NCBI GenBank assembly: GCA_965220385.1
Contig: OZ244825.1
Coordinates: forward strand, 3,286,001 to 3,350,000
Source: PCPOR2b sp965220385
GTDB lineage: Bacteria > Poribacteria > WGA-4E > PCPOR2b
Direction of reading: 5' to 3'
Length of the DNA: 64,000 nucleotides
Position 1 is the first letter of the stretch. Every line of letters begins with the position of its first letter. Position numbers and translations under genes: made by a program. Shown piece after piece: positions 44,332 to 52,841 of the stretch. A model generated the notes under the pieces. It was not told the DNA's origin and did no database searches. It saw nothing but the letters and a program-made list of their open reading frames with translations.

Positions 44332-44594
44332 TTACCCCACCCTGAAGGGTTGGGGCTTGTTTGAAGCCTCCGTCCCTTGGGATTTATTGGGTTTCGCGCT
44401 TCCTTCCCTTTCGGGTTTTTCGGGGGTGTTCGTTACCACCGCACCTTTCCCGATTCTCGGGATCCCGAGAATCGGGACACGCAGGGCTACAGCAGCCCTT
44501 CAACAATAGTATAGCATTCCGAGTCATGTTATACAACAAAAAAAGGAGCGGGATTTCCTCCCCACTCTCAAGAGATGGGGGCTTCATCCCGAAG
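44332..44594. mobile_element. Hairpin-ended non-coding element (IS200/IS605-like remnant or MITE)
   Basis: The 374-bp gap between the M24 and NHL genes holds no gene. Near its left edge CCCCACCCTGAAGGGTTGGGG folds (about 44337-44357); near its right edge CCCCACTCTCAAGAGATGGGG folds (about 44560-44580). Subterminal imperfect hairpins at both ends with no terminal inverted repeats are typical of IS200/IS605-derived elements. The right end (CTCCCC...GGGGGCTTCATCCCGAAGATTTA) resembles 57675-57725. Inside is a 30-bp perfect palindrome (44449-44478). Assignment is inference. Confidence 0.45.
44449..44478. repeat. 30-bp perfect palindrome
   Basis: TCCCGATTCTCGGGA followed directly by its reverse complement TCCCGAGAATCGGGA, with no loop. 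It contains the CCCGAT core shared with the repeats at 10104, 15212 and 24866. Confidence 0.75.
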
Positions 44595-44633
44595 ATTTAG
44601 ATGAAGGCTCAAAGAAAAAGAGAGCACAAAGAA

Positions 44634-44666
44634 AGAAACCGAGTTTTTGCCAAAAACTCGGTTTCT
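44634..44666. repeat. 15-bp perfect stem hairpin, dispersed palindrome (copy 2)
   Basis: AGAAACCGAGTTTTT (44634-44648), loop GCC, and the exact reverse complement (44652-44666), followed by GTGCACAA. It is the same stem as at 6347-6380 and here lies just after the end of the minus-strand NHL gene, as the first copy lies after the end of the Gfo/Idh/MocA gene. A shared role at transcript ends is possible. Confidence 0.7.
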
Positions 44667-44697
44667 GTGCACAATATCTAAAAACAACTGAATCTAT

Positions 44698-45585
44698 TTA
44701 GATACGGGCAAACTTCTGGAACCGCTGCCCACGACCCGGTTCACCGATTTCGGCAACATAGATGCTGCCTTCGTCATCCACACAGAGCCCATGCGCCGAT
44801 TGGATGATACCGTTGTTTTCCGCGCCGGAGAACCGGCTCAACCGCTCTCCTTCCGGTGTCCAAACGCTGACACGTGAACCCGCTCCCTGCTCGACCACAT
44901 AAATCATATTGTCGTCAGTTATCCACACGTCGCCGGGAGCAACCACATCTGTCCATGTTTCCATGTGTTTTCCGTCCGGATCGAAGATCTGGATGCGGTT
45001 GTTTTCACGATCACAGACGATGACGCGTCCTGTTTTATCGCAGCCGATGTTATGGACCACTGCGAACTCACCCGGACCGCTCCCCGCTTCACCCCACGCG
45101 AGAAGATGCTCACCCTCTTTGGAGTACTTGTGAACAAGACGATTACCGTATCCGTCCCCGACGTAGATCTCCCCCTCAGGACCGAGTGCCACGCCAGTGG
45201 GCATGTTATACTCGCGTTTATGGTATGTTACACCAGCAACGCCACGAGTTCCCCATTCGCGCTCTAAGTCGCCGAGCAGCGTGTAGCGACGCACGATATG
45301 CTGCCACGCATCGGTCAGGTAGACTTCATCGTCGGGTCCGATGAATATTCCGTGTGATTGGCTAATCAGGTGCGGGGAGACACCGAAATCCCCATATCCC
45401 CACGAGGTAACGAAGTTCCCCTCTTTGTCAAAAACAATAACCGGATGTACACCGCGAGTAAAAGCAAAGATTCGCCCTTTGGAATCGATCGCTGCATCCG
45501 ACACCATAGAGAAAACCCAGCCTTCCGGTAGATTTGGCCATCCGTCAACTAATTCATATTTATAGTCGCCCTCACCTAGTGCCAT
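44698..45585 (-). CDS. NHL-repeat beta-propeller protein
   Basis: 295 residues, GGAGG 8 bases before ATG 45585, no signal peptide. Six NHL-like blades: SDAAIDSKGRIFAFTRG, HGIFIGPDDEVYLTDAW, TGVALGPEGEIYVGDGYGNR, HNIGCDKTGRVIVCDRENNR, GDVWITDDNMIYVVEQ and HGLCVDDEGSIYVAEIG. It is the six-bladed fold of peptidyl-hydroxyglycine amidating lyases and related scaffolds; many bacterial members in this setting are annotated so, but catalytic residues cannot be confirmed here. Probably a cytosolic enzyme or binding platform. A terminator on the minus strand separates it from rpoZ. Confidence 0.85.
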   Translation of the reverse strand: MALGEGDYKYELVDGWPNLPEGWVFSMVSDAAIDSKGRIFAFTRGVHPVIVFDKEGNFVTSWGYGDFGVSPHLISQSHGIFIGPDDEVYLTDAWQHIVRRYTLLGDLEREWGTRGVAGVTYHKREYNMPTGVALGPEGEIYVGDGYGNRLVHKYSKEGEHLLAWGEAGSGPGEFAVVHNIGCDKTGRVIVCDRENNRIQIFDPDGKHMETWTDVVAPGDVWITDDNMIYVVEQGAGSRVSVWTPEGERLSRFSGAENNGIIQSAHGLCVDDEGSIYVAEIGEPGRGQRFQKFARI

Positions 45586-45681
45586 GTTGGACCTCCAAAA
45601 TCAGAGTTTGAAATGCTGTATTCTTATTTTAGCATGTCTGTAGGTTTGGATCAATAAGAAAGCAAGGCATCTTGGGAAACA

Positions 45682-45735
45682 AAAAAGGGGCTCACATGAG
45701 AATAAAGAACTTCATTCTTCTCTCATGCGAACCCC
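45682..45735 (-). terminator. Intrinsic terminator after rpoZ
   Basis: On the minus strand AGGGGTTCGCATGAGA and TCTCATGTGAGCCCCT pair (14 of 16 positions) and run into TTTTTT (45687-45682). It lies downstream of rpoZ and upstream of the NHL gene, which therefore must have its own promoter. Confidence 0.85.
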
Positions 45736-45868
45736 TGTATAACAGAGTGAACTAATTTCTTAAAGCGGTCTTTTACGCGGCACGGCGGTTTCCGATATCA
45801 GAGGCGGTAAAACCTCAAGTGTAAATTTTCCTGCCACACATCCCATCAAATAACGCCGGACAACGTTA

Positions 45869-46213
45869 TTACAACCCTTCTTCCATTTCATCCGGATCGA
45901 TTACATCGTCTTCTACGACGAGTTCTTCTGGCGGCAGAATCTCTTCCGCCGATTCGGCATCACCGTCCTTCTCATCTATGGCAGGAAACGGTGACTCTTC
46001 GACGACTTCTTCCGCCTGATCTAACTCCTCATGCTCAATGCGCCCTGATCTAAGTTCGTCAATTGCAATTGTTACAGGCTTTTCGGCATTAGGCATTAAC
46101 ATTGGCAGACTATTTTCAGCATTAATTTCACGTGCCCGTTTTGCTGCAATATTCACCGACAGATACTTGTTACCGCCACGTTCCAAAATGTCCTCAAGAT
46201 AGATAAGTGGCAT
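45869..46213 (-). CDS. rpoZ: RNA polymerase omega subunit with acidic C-terminal tail
   Basis: Start at ATG 46213 (MPLIYLEDIL), with GAGG 9 bases upstream; TTG 46222 is in frame. 114 residues. The N-terminal ~55 hold the omega core ERGGNKYLSVNIAAKRAREIN ... KPVTIAIDELRSGRI, which latches the beta-prime subunit. The remaining ~55 are almost all acidic (EEVVEESPFPAIDEKDGDAE...), longer than the usual 70-90-residue omega; acidic tails occur in some FCB-group omegas. A terminator follows at 45682-45735. Single-gene transcript likely. Confidence 0.85.
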   Translation of the reverse strand: MPLIYLEDILERGGNKYLSVNIAAKRAREINAENSLPMLMPNAEKPVTIAIDELRSGRIEHEELDQAEEVVEESPFPAIDEKDGDAESAEEILPPEELVVEDDVIDPDEMEEGL

Positions 46214-46432
46214 TCTGAACAACCTCGCAATTTATGGGTAATTTGGGTGAACTAAATTTGGGAGGTATATATTATCAGCGATTTCTCAAATTGTCAAGAC
46301 AATTTCTGCCGATCTCGTTCATTTAACATCTCAGATCCCGATGTCGTTGATCTGTCATCAAATGGATAAACCAATTTTGCCCTGTTTCGTCCAAGTAGGG
46401 TGGAATTCAGCACAAATAGGGGAGGGGCAGAA

Positions 46433-47737
46433 ATGAAAATTGGCGAAGGATTTTCAGTTGGATTGACAGCAATTCACGCGAATAAGATGCGATCACTCTT
46501 GACGATGCTTGGGATTGTCATTGGCATCGCTTCTGTATTGGCAATGATTGCTATCGGTGATGGAGCTAAGATGATTGTGCTTCAGGACGCCCAAAAAATC
46601 GGCGGTGCCAATCAGGTAACGCTATATCGGAGTGGCCATATCCGTAAGGGCGATCGCTGGGTGCGGAATCGCAGCAACGAATACTTTGAGTATGGGGATG
46701 TGTTGGCGATTGAAGCCGAATGTCCCTCCGTCGAGGGGGTCATCCCTCGCATCCCACAGTGGCGCGGGGTGCTTGTTCAAGCAGAAGGTGGTGCCGAAAA
46801 ACGGACAGGGTATGAAGGAATTACCTCTTTCTACCAAGTTGGAATGAATTGGGAACCTGCAAGCGGACGTTTTATCACAGAAGAAGATGTTACTGAGCGA
46901 ACCAAGGTGTGTGTCCTTGGATCGGATGTGGCAAATGAACTCTTTGTGGGGCAAGATCCAGTCGGCAAAACAATAAAAATTGCACGTGGTAGTGGGAACA
47001 GGCGCCGTCGCTGGGAGCAACGTAGCCAAGACAGAAGCATGGAACGATTCACTGTTGTGGGTGTGATGAAGCCGCGTGGGCGCAGTCTCCGTTTTGGCTG
47101 GAATCTGGATGACCGGGTTCTCCTTCCCTTGACAACCGTTCAGGAGCGGTTTACGGGTAATGATCGCGTCACAATGATCTCAGTCCAAGCAAAAAGCATG
47201 GAACTGGTTGACCAAGCCAAAGAAGAGGTAACAGAGGTTATAAAGAAACGGCATCGCAATCAGGATAACTTCTTTAATGTCTGGGAGATGAAGCAGGGGA
47301 TGGAACAACTGTTCAAAATCAGTCAGGTTATCAAGATTGTGCTCGGCGTGATCGCCGGATTTTCACTGCTTGTCGGTGGGATCGGCATCATGAACATGAT
47401 GTTGGTCTCGGTAACGGAACGGACCCGCGAAATCGGCTTACGAAAGGCGGTTGGTGCCAAAAGTCGGGATATTCTCGTCCAATTTTTGGTTGAAGCGATT
47501 TCGATGTGTAGTGTCGGTGGACTTATAGGTATTGGGTTGGGCGTCGCCGCTGGGCATGGGATGGCAAATGTTGCGGTTAACATTGTTAAGATTGTCCCCG
47601 AGTGGCCCGCTATCGTCTCCACAGAATGGATGATTATTTCGGTCGCCTTTTCAGCACTTATCGGTATCGTCTTCGGCGTCTATCCCGCGGTAAAGGCTGC
47701 ACAACTATCGCCTATCGAAGCATTGCGCACAGAATAG
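46433..47737 (+). CDS. MacB/FtsX-type ABC permease (no ATPase domain)
   Basis: Start at ATG 46433, with GGAGGGG 7 bases upstream. 434 residues: N-terminal membrane helix (SLLTMLGIVIGIASVLAMI), a large extracytoplasmic MacB core domain (GANQVTLYR...), and three C-terminal membrane helices (VIKIVLGVIAGFSLLVGGIG, etc.) with MNMMLVSVTERTREIGLRKAVGAK, the family signature. Such permeases transmit mechanical force from a cytosolic ATPase to a periplasmic adaptor. No ATPase gene is adjacent. It pairs with the second permease 61 bp downstream. Confidence 0.9.
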   Translation: MKIGEGFSVGLTAIHANKMRSLLTMLGIVIGIASVLAMIAIGDGAKMIVLQDAQKIGGANQVTLYRSGHIRKGDRWVRNRSNEYFEYGDVLAIEAECPSVEGVIPRIPQWRGVLVQAEGGAEKRTGYEGITSFYQVGMNWEPASGRFITEEDVTERTKVCVLGSDVANELFVGQDPVGKTIKIARGSGNRRRRWEQRSQDRSMERFTVVGVMKPRGRSLRFGWNLDDRVLLPLTTVQERFTGNDRVTMISVQAKSMELVDQAKEEVTEVIKKRHRNQDNFFNVWEMKQGMEQLFKISQVIKIVLGVIAGFSLLVGGIGIMNMMLVSVTERTREIGLRKAVGAKSRDILVQFLVEAISMCSVGGLIGIGLGVAAGHGMANVAVNIVKIVPEWPAIVSTEWMIISVAFSALIGIVFGVYPAVKAAQLSPIEALRTE

Positions 47738-47798
47738 GAACATTAGGATATCGTTTCAGGCATTCATTTGGACGAATGCACTAACAGGAGCAAATTGC

Positions 47799-49514
47799 AT
47801 GAATCTCATCGAATGTATTATGGTTGGACTTGCCAGTTTACGTCGGAATCCGCTTCGTTCCGGATTGACGATTCTGGGCATTGCTATCGGCGTTGGCGCG
47901 GTGGTGAGTATGGTTTCAGTCGGCGATGGTTCACGTGCACTGGTATTAGGCGAAATTGAACGTACCGGTGGATTGACCATGATTGAGATTACTCGGGACG
48001 ATTGGGATCGGCAATCGGGGACATTCAGCAGGAGGGCGGGACGTACCCTGAGACGCTGGCGCAGAAACCGCGCGGAACACTTGGAAACCGAAGATATACG
48101 CGAAATAATGGAAAAAGGGAGAGGCGTCGCTCATGTAGTCGGTGAAGATGATATGCCCGGCTGGAATGTAAATTACGAAGGTGCGAGTAGAAACTCTCGG
48201 GTAGTTGCCGGAACCGTGGGGTATGATCGATCTCACAATTGGTATCCAGTCATGGGACGCTTTTTCACTGAGGAGGAGGTCGAACGGGCAGCAACTGTCA
48301 CCGTTATCGGTTATAAGCTCTACGATGAAGTCTTCAAAGGTGAAGACCCAGTGGGCAAGGAGATGAAGGCGACGCGGACAACAAGCTGGGGTCCCCGGTA
48401 CGACGTGCGTTTGACAGTGATCGGCGTGTTGGAGGAGAAAGGGGATGCTATGGATACCGAAGGCTGGGATGAGCGTTTTATTATCCCACTCTCAACCTTT
48501 CAGCAACGTTTTACTGGCAGGAAAGAGGTCGAGCGTATTCGTGTAGAGGCAGCGAGCTTCGATGACGTTGAAATTGCAAAGGAAGAGGCGAAGCGAATCT
48601 TGGGGAGGATGCACAACAACTCCGGCGAGGAATATCAATACTGGACAGCTCAGGAGGAATTGGCAACCGCTGAAAAAATTGGGAATACGATGAAATACCT
48701 AATGGGTGGAATCGCGTTTATTGCACTCTTTGTAGCGGGTATCGGTATTATGAATATCATGCTGGTCTCTGTCACAGAACGGACAAAGGAGATCGGTTTG
48801 CGCAAGGCACTTGGGGCTAAGCGGCGTGATATTTTGAGCCAGTTTTTGATTGAGGCGTTGGTCTTGAGCATAACAGGCGGTATATTCGGCGCGATTCTCG
48901 GTATTTTCCTCGGGAAGGGCAGCGCGATGCTCATCACTAAATTTGTGTGGGAGGGGAGCAATTGGCCCTCGGTCATTTCGTACGCCACCATGCTCATCGC
49001 CATGGGAGTATCTGTGAGTATTGGGGTTATCTTCGGGTTGTATCCCGCCTATCGCGCAGCAATTTTAATGCCTATAGAAGCGTTGAGAGAAGTGCCGGGA
49101 GACGAAAACATTAAGATTGCGGGAGGAGATTTTAAGCTTGCGTCGCTTTCTGGCAGATTTTGGGGACAGGTACTGGACAGCTTGGTCTACGCTGCCATCG
49201 TCGGTATTCCGTTCGGTGTTTGGATGCGCATGGGCTTGGAAGATTCCAACATTGTGCTTTGGGTTGCTGCGTCCATTGCGATAGTGTGTCTACTCTTCCA
49301 AGATGCGCTTAACGGACGAAGTATCGGTAAAAGACTGATGAGAACACAGGTCATTGATGCAAACAGTGGCTTGCCCTGCAGATTGTGGCAATCTTTTCTC
49401 CGCAACCTTTCCATGCCGATACTCAGTGTGATTGATTGCATCTTCATCTTAGGAGAGAAAAAGCAGCGGTTAGGCGATAAACTTTCAAAAACACTCGTGG
49501 TTAAGGTGACATAA
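47799..49514 (+). CDS. MacB/FtsX-type permease fused to a C-terminal RDD domain
   Basis: 571 residues. Residues 1-~430 repeat the layout of the upstream permease (LRRNPLRSGLTILGIAIGVG ... MNIMLVSVTERTKEIGLRKALGAKRRDI). The last ~130 are an RDD membrane domain: RFWGQVLDSLVYAAIVG (the R...D pair), GRSIGKRLMRTQVID and a C-terminal KKQRLGDKLSKT. RDD domains are suspected ion-transport or regulatory modules; the fusion to FtsX is unusual. The two permeases likely form a heterodimer. The adaptor gene follows after 45 bp, so all three form an operon. Confidence 0.88.
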   Translation: MNLIECIMVGLASLRRNPLRSGLTILGIAIGVGAVVSMVSVGDGSRALVLGEIERTGGLTMIEITRDDWDRQSGTFSRRAGRTLRRWRRNRAEHLETEDIREIMEKGRGVAHVVGEDDMPGWNVNYEGASRNSRVVAGTVGYDRSHNWYPVMGRFFTEEEVERAATVTVIGYKLYDEVFKGEDPVGKEMKATRTTSWGPRYDVRLTVIGVLEEKGDAMDTEGWDERFIIPLSTFQQRFTGRKEVERIRVEAASFDDVEIAKEEAKRILGRMHNNSGEEYQYWTAQEELATAEKIGNTMKYLMGGIAFIALFVAGIGIMNIMLVSVTERTKEIGLRKALGAKRRDILSQFLIEALVLSITGGIFGAILGIFLGKGSAMLITKFVWEGSNWPSVISYATMLIAMGVSVSIGVIFGLYPAYRAAILMPIEALREVPGDENIKIAGGDFKLASLSGRFWGQVLDSLVYAAIVGIPFGVWMRMGLEDSNIVLWVAASIAIVCLLFQDALNGRSIGKRLMRTQVIDANSGLPCRLWQSFLRNLSMPILSVIDCIFILGEKKQRLGDKLSKTLVVKVT

Positions 49515-49559
49515 GCGTCAAGAGTAAGTCTCAATCATCAACAAAGGAGCGATCAAATA

Positions 49560-51476
49560 GTGAAAAAGGTAATAGGGATTTTTGCAGTTCTCATTTTAGC
49601 GACAACCCTCGCGTCATGCAGCTGGATTAGGGGACGCGGCGAAAAAGACGGTGCAGCTGAGAAGCGGGTAGAAGTGGTCAGAGTTGGAGATTTCCAGAAG
49701 CTAATTAGCGCAACAGGCAATCTCGAAGCGCTCATTGATGTCGAAGTCAAGGCAAACGTCGCAGGCGAAATTATAAAACTGTATGTGGATGACGGGCATT
49801 ACGTTGAGAAGGATCAGATATTGCTGGAGATTGACCCGGAACAGTATATCGAAGAGAGGAAGCAGGCTGAAGCTGATGTCGACGCTGCTGAAGCGCAACT
49901 CTTCCAATCAAAACTCAACATTATATTGAAAACCGATGAACTTGAGAGCGCACGCCAACAAGCTGAAGATAATGTCAAGATTGCCCAATCGAATTTGAGG
50001 ACAACCTTAGCCGCGTCGCAAACACAGATCATTTCGGCAGAAACGGATATCCAAACGACGAAGAACCAGTTGGATCAGGATAAGATTGCGCTGGAACAGG
50101 CAAATATCGAACTTAACCGCGCAAAGATAAGGCTTGCAGAACTTCAGACAGAGCTTGAGTCTATGAAAGTGGCGCGGGATAATGCCGAATCTGAAAGAAA
50201 TCGGAATACAGAACTATTTGAGAAGAAACTGGTTTCTAAGAAATCCTTGGAGGAGGCAGAATCGAGATACGCCAGTGCGGAATCGCAATATAAGACGGCG
50301 CTTAAGCGATTAGAGTCTCAGCAGGAAACGGTAAATTCTCAAGACAAGACCATCGCCACGAGAAAGAGCGCCATCGCAAATCGCAACCTAACCCTGACAT
50401 ATCAAGAGATGAATTTGGATAAACTCCGTGAAATGAGAAACGCGGAGGAGGAGGAGAGAAACCTCCAACTGCAAATCGCCCAAACTCGTCTTAAGGAAAT
50501 TTTGGACACCCTTGACAATGAAAAAGCTGTTACTAAACAAAGCGAGGTGAGCGCGCAAGCGAATGTTCTACGGCGCCGGAGTAGCCTGAAAAACCAACAA
50601 GAACAGTTAGAATGGACAACCATCAAGGCACCGATGGCTGGTACTGTAACCCTACTCGAAATTGAAGAGGGGGAGATTGTGACCTCCGGGCGCTCAGCAT
50701 TCTCGCAAAGTCCTCCACTGATGACCATTGCAGACCTGTCAAAAATGGTGGTCAAGACCTACATCAACGAAGTCGATATGGAACGGCTCAGGATGAATCA
50801 GAAAGCACAAATCAAGGTCGATGCCTATAAGGACACACCGTATGAAGGGCGCGTCGCTGAAATCTCCCCGAGCGGAGAGGAGCGGGATAACATTATCACT
50901 TTCGAAGTGATGGTCGAGGTGGTCGGTTCGCCCCCTGAGCTGCGCCCCGGTATGAGCGCTGATGTCGATGTCATCACTTATGAGGAAAAGGATGTCTTAA
51001 TGCTACCGATTGATGCAGTCCAAGAAGAGAAATCAGCGATCGCCACGGCGAAAGTGGGTGCTAATACAGATGCGTTCAAGACAGATCAAGAGGTTGAACT
51101 CAAAACTCTAACCGGAAAGAGCTTCAAAGGGAAGGTAACCAGCATTAGCGGAAACCAATTAACAATCAACCTCGATAGTTCAGACCGAGGCTTGCGTGAT
51201 GGCGAACGCACCTTCACACTTTTTGCAAACGGTAAGCAGTTAGCGGACGGAGTCTCGACAAACATTAAGATCACGAAAGATAAGTTCGTGATGCTTGACG
51301 CAGCAGGCGGCTCAGAGAACAGTAACTCAAAAGCCCAGAAAGGAAAGCGCGTCTCTATTGAAACCGGTGAGCAGAACGAGACTGACGTTATTATCAAAGG
51401 TGGACTGGTGGAAGGCGATCGGGTGGTTTTACCTGAATTAAAGAAACCTGAAGGTGGTCCGCCAGGCAGAGGTTAA
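49560..51476 (+). CDS. MacA-like periplasmic adaptor lipoprotein (HlyD family)
   Basis: 638 residues from GTG 49560 (AAAGGAG 11 bases upstream). Lipoprotein signal MKKVIGIFAVLILATTLASC. First half of the lipoyl/barrel domain (VEVKANVAGEIIKLYVDDGH), an unusually long coiled coil (about residues 95-340), second half (TIKAPMAGTVTLLEIEEGEI), then the membrane-proximal beta domains with an inserted segment (about 490-590) and a Gly/Pro tail. Typical MacA is ~370 residues, so the coiled coil could span a larger distance. It should link the two permeases to an outer-membrane channel, which is not encoded here. Confidence 0.9.
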   Translation: MKKVIGIFAVLILATTLASCSWIRGRGEKDGAAEKRVEVVRVGDFQKLISATGNLEALIDVEVKANVAGEIIKLYVDDGHYVEKDQILLEIDPEQYIEERKQAEADVDAAEAQLFQSKLNIILKTDELESARQQAEDNVKIAQSNLRTTLAASQTQIISAETDIQTTKNQLDQDKIALEQANIELNRAKIRLAELQTELESMKVARDNAESERNRNTELFEKKLVSKKSLEEAESRYASAESQYKTALKRLESQQETVNSQDKTIATRKSAIANRNLTLTYQEMNLDKLREMRNAEEEERNLQLQIAQTRLKEILDTLDNEKAVTKQSEVSAQANVLRRRSSLKNQQEQLEWTTIKAPMAGTVTLLEIEEGEIVTSGRSAFSQSPPLMTIADLSKMVVKTYINEVDMERLRMNQKAQIKVDAYKDTPYEGRVAEISPSGEERDNIITFEVMVEVVGSPPELRPGMSADVDVITYEEKDVLMLPIDAVQEEKSAIATAKVGANTDAFKTDQEVELKTLTGKSFKGKVTSISGNQLTINLDSSDRGLRDGERTFTLFANGKQLADGVSTNIKITKDKFVMLDAAGGSENSNSKAQKGKRVSIETGEQNETDVIIKGGLVEGDRVVLPELKKPEGGPPGRG

Positions 51477-51493
51477 TCCTTCAGTTCAAGACG

Positions 51494-51525
51494 AAAGCGT
51501 CTCGGGCAACCGAGGCGCTTTTTTT
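51494..51525 (+). terminator. Intrinsic terminator after the permease/adaptor operon
   Basis: AAGCGTCTCGG (51495-51505), loop GCAA, CCGAGGCGCTT (51510-51520) with one G-T pair, then five further T. It lies 18 bp after the MacA-like gene. Confidence 0.92.
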
Positions 51526-51621
51526 ATGCCTGTTTGCATCTTTCTTGCTTTGACAGTGAACCCCAGCCGTGATAAAATGCCGGTGGGTAACATACGGACT
51601 GATAAAAGTAGGCATGACAAT

Positions 51622-52248
51622 ATGAAATTGCAACTCGCTTTGGACTCAAGCAACAGTCAGGAAGCCAAACACACCCTTGAAAAAGTTAGTGATCTCGTGG
51701 ATATTGTCGAGGTTGGTACCCCTTTGATCATGAAAGAGGGTGTAAAGGTTGTTACAGAGATTAAGGATGCCCATCCTCAGCTTGAGGTGCTCGCGGATCT
51801 CAAGATCATGGATGCTGGCGATATTGAGGCGAGAATTGGGCTCGAAGCGGGGGCCGATATTGTGACGGTGCTGGGAGTAGCGCATGACGTTACGATTCAT
51901 CGCGCCGTGGATCAAGCCCGCCCCCTCGGTAAGCAGGTCATGATAGATTTGATAGCGGTGACTGATGTGCGAAAGCGCATCGATCAGCTTGAGGCCATTG
52001 CCCCAGATTACTGCTGCGTCCATACAGCCTTTGACCTTCAAGACCGTGGCATGGATCCCCTGCGAGAGGTTCAATTGGTTCAATCCGCTCTGAAGCGATC
52101 CAAGATGGCGGTAGCAGGTGGGATAAATCCGGAGATTTTGCCGGATATCATCACTTATTGTCCGGCAGTCGTCATTGTGGGCGGTTTCATCACCAACCAT
52201 CCAGAACCACGTCGTGCTGCGCTCGAAATCAGAGAATTGTTGGCTTAA
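51622..52248 (+). CDS. hxlA: 3-hexulose-6-phosphate synthase
   Basis: Start at ATG 51622 (MKLQLALDSSNSQEA); the frame is open further upstream but that part includes the terminator. 208 residues, a TIM barrel of the OMP-decarboxylase superfamily: LALD near 8, VDIVEVGTPLI, the metal/phosphate motif ADLKIMDAGD, GADIVTVLG, HTAFD and VAGGIN. It condenses formaldehyde with ribulose 5-phosphate to D-arabino-3-hexulose 6-phosphate. The isomerase gene follows 12 bp later, so this is a full RuMP fixation pair. In some organisms the pair instead makes ribulose 5-phosphate by the reverse reaction. Confidence 0.9.
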   Translation: MKLQLALDSSNSQEAKHTLEKVSDLVDIVEVGTPLIMKEGVKVVTEIKDAHPQLEVLADLKIMDAGDIEARIGLEAGADIVTVLGVAHDVTIHRAVDQARPLGKQVMIDLIAVTDVRKRIDQLEAIAPDYCCVHTAFDLQDRGMDPLREVQLVQSALKRSKMAVAGGINPEILPDIITYCPAVVIVGGFITNHPEPRRAALEIRELLA

Positions 52249-52260
52249 AAAGGGAGATCG

Positions 52261-52821
52261 GTGAATATACAAACATATATCAGCCAAATACTTGACGAGT
52301 TAGGCGAGACTGTGGGGCATGTCTGTAACAACTCGGCGGAAAAATTGGTTGATGCGATTATGGATGCCCAGACGGTCTTTGTCGCCGGTGCTGGCAGATC
52401 CGGTCTGGCGATGAAGAGTTTTGCCATGCGCTTGATGCACATAGGTTTTGAGACCTATGTCGTAGGGGAAACCGTTACACCCAGCATCACGAACAAAGAT
52501 GTGCTGTTGATTGGTTCAGGTTCAGGTTCAACCAGCAGCTTGGTGACCAGCGCCAACAAAGCCGAAGCGATTGGTGCGACCATCTGCCTCGTCACCATTG
52601 ATGAAAACTCACCGATTGGCAAATTGGCGGACGTGGTTCTCACCCTCCCCGCTCCTTCACCAAAAGTCAACAGAGACCTCGGTTTTCGTTCAGTGCAGCC
52701 GATGGGGTCCCTGTTTGAACAGAGCCTTCTGCTGATTTTGGACGCAATTATTCTCCTACTGATGGAGAAGACAGGAAAAACTCCGGAGTCGATGTTCAAT
52801 AGACACGCCAATCTGGAGTGA
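52261..52821 (+). CDS. hxlB: 6-phospho-3-hexuloisomerase (SIS domain)
   Basis: 186 residues from GTG 52261. SIS-domain sugar-phosphate isomerase: VFVAGAGRSGLAMKSFAMRL (phosphate-binding loop), ETVTPSITNKDVLLIGSGSG and the C-terminal MFNRHANLE, whose Glu closes the active site in PHI. It converts hexulose 6-phosphate to fructose 6-phosphate, feeding formaldehyde carbon into glycolysis or the pentose pathway. GGGAG lies upstream. It is directly after hxlA, and the next frame begins within a few bases of its stop. Confidence 0.92.
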   Translation: MNIQTYISQILDELGETVGHVCNNSAEKLVDAIMDAQTVFVAGAGRSGLAMKSFAMRLMHIGFETYVVGETVTPSITNKDVLLIGSGSGSTSSLVTSANKAEAIGATICLVTIDENSPIGKLADVVLTLPAPSPKVNRDLGFRSVQPMGSLFEQSLLLILDAIILLLMEKTGKTPESMFNRHANLE

Positions 52822-52841
52822 AAGTAAGGATAGACCTGCCC

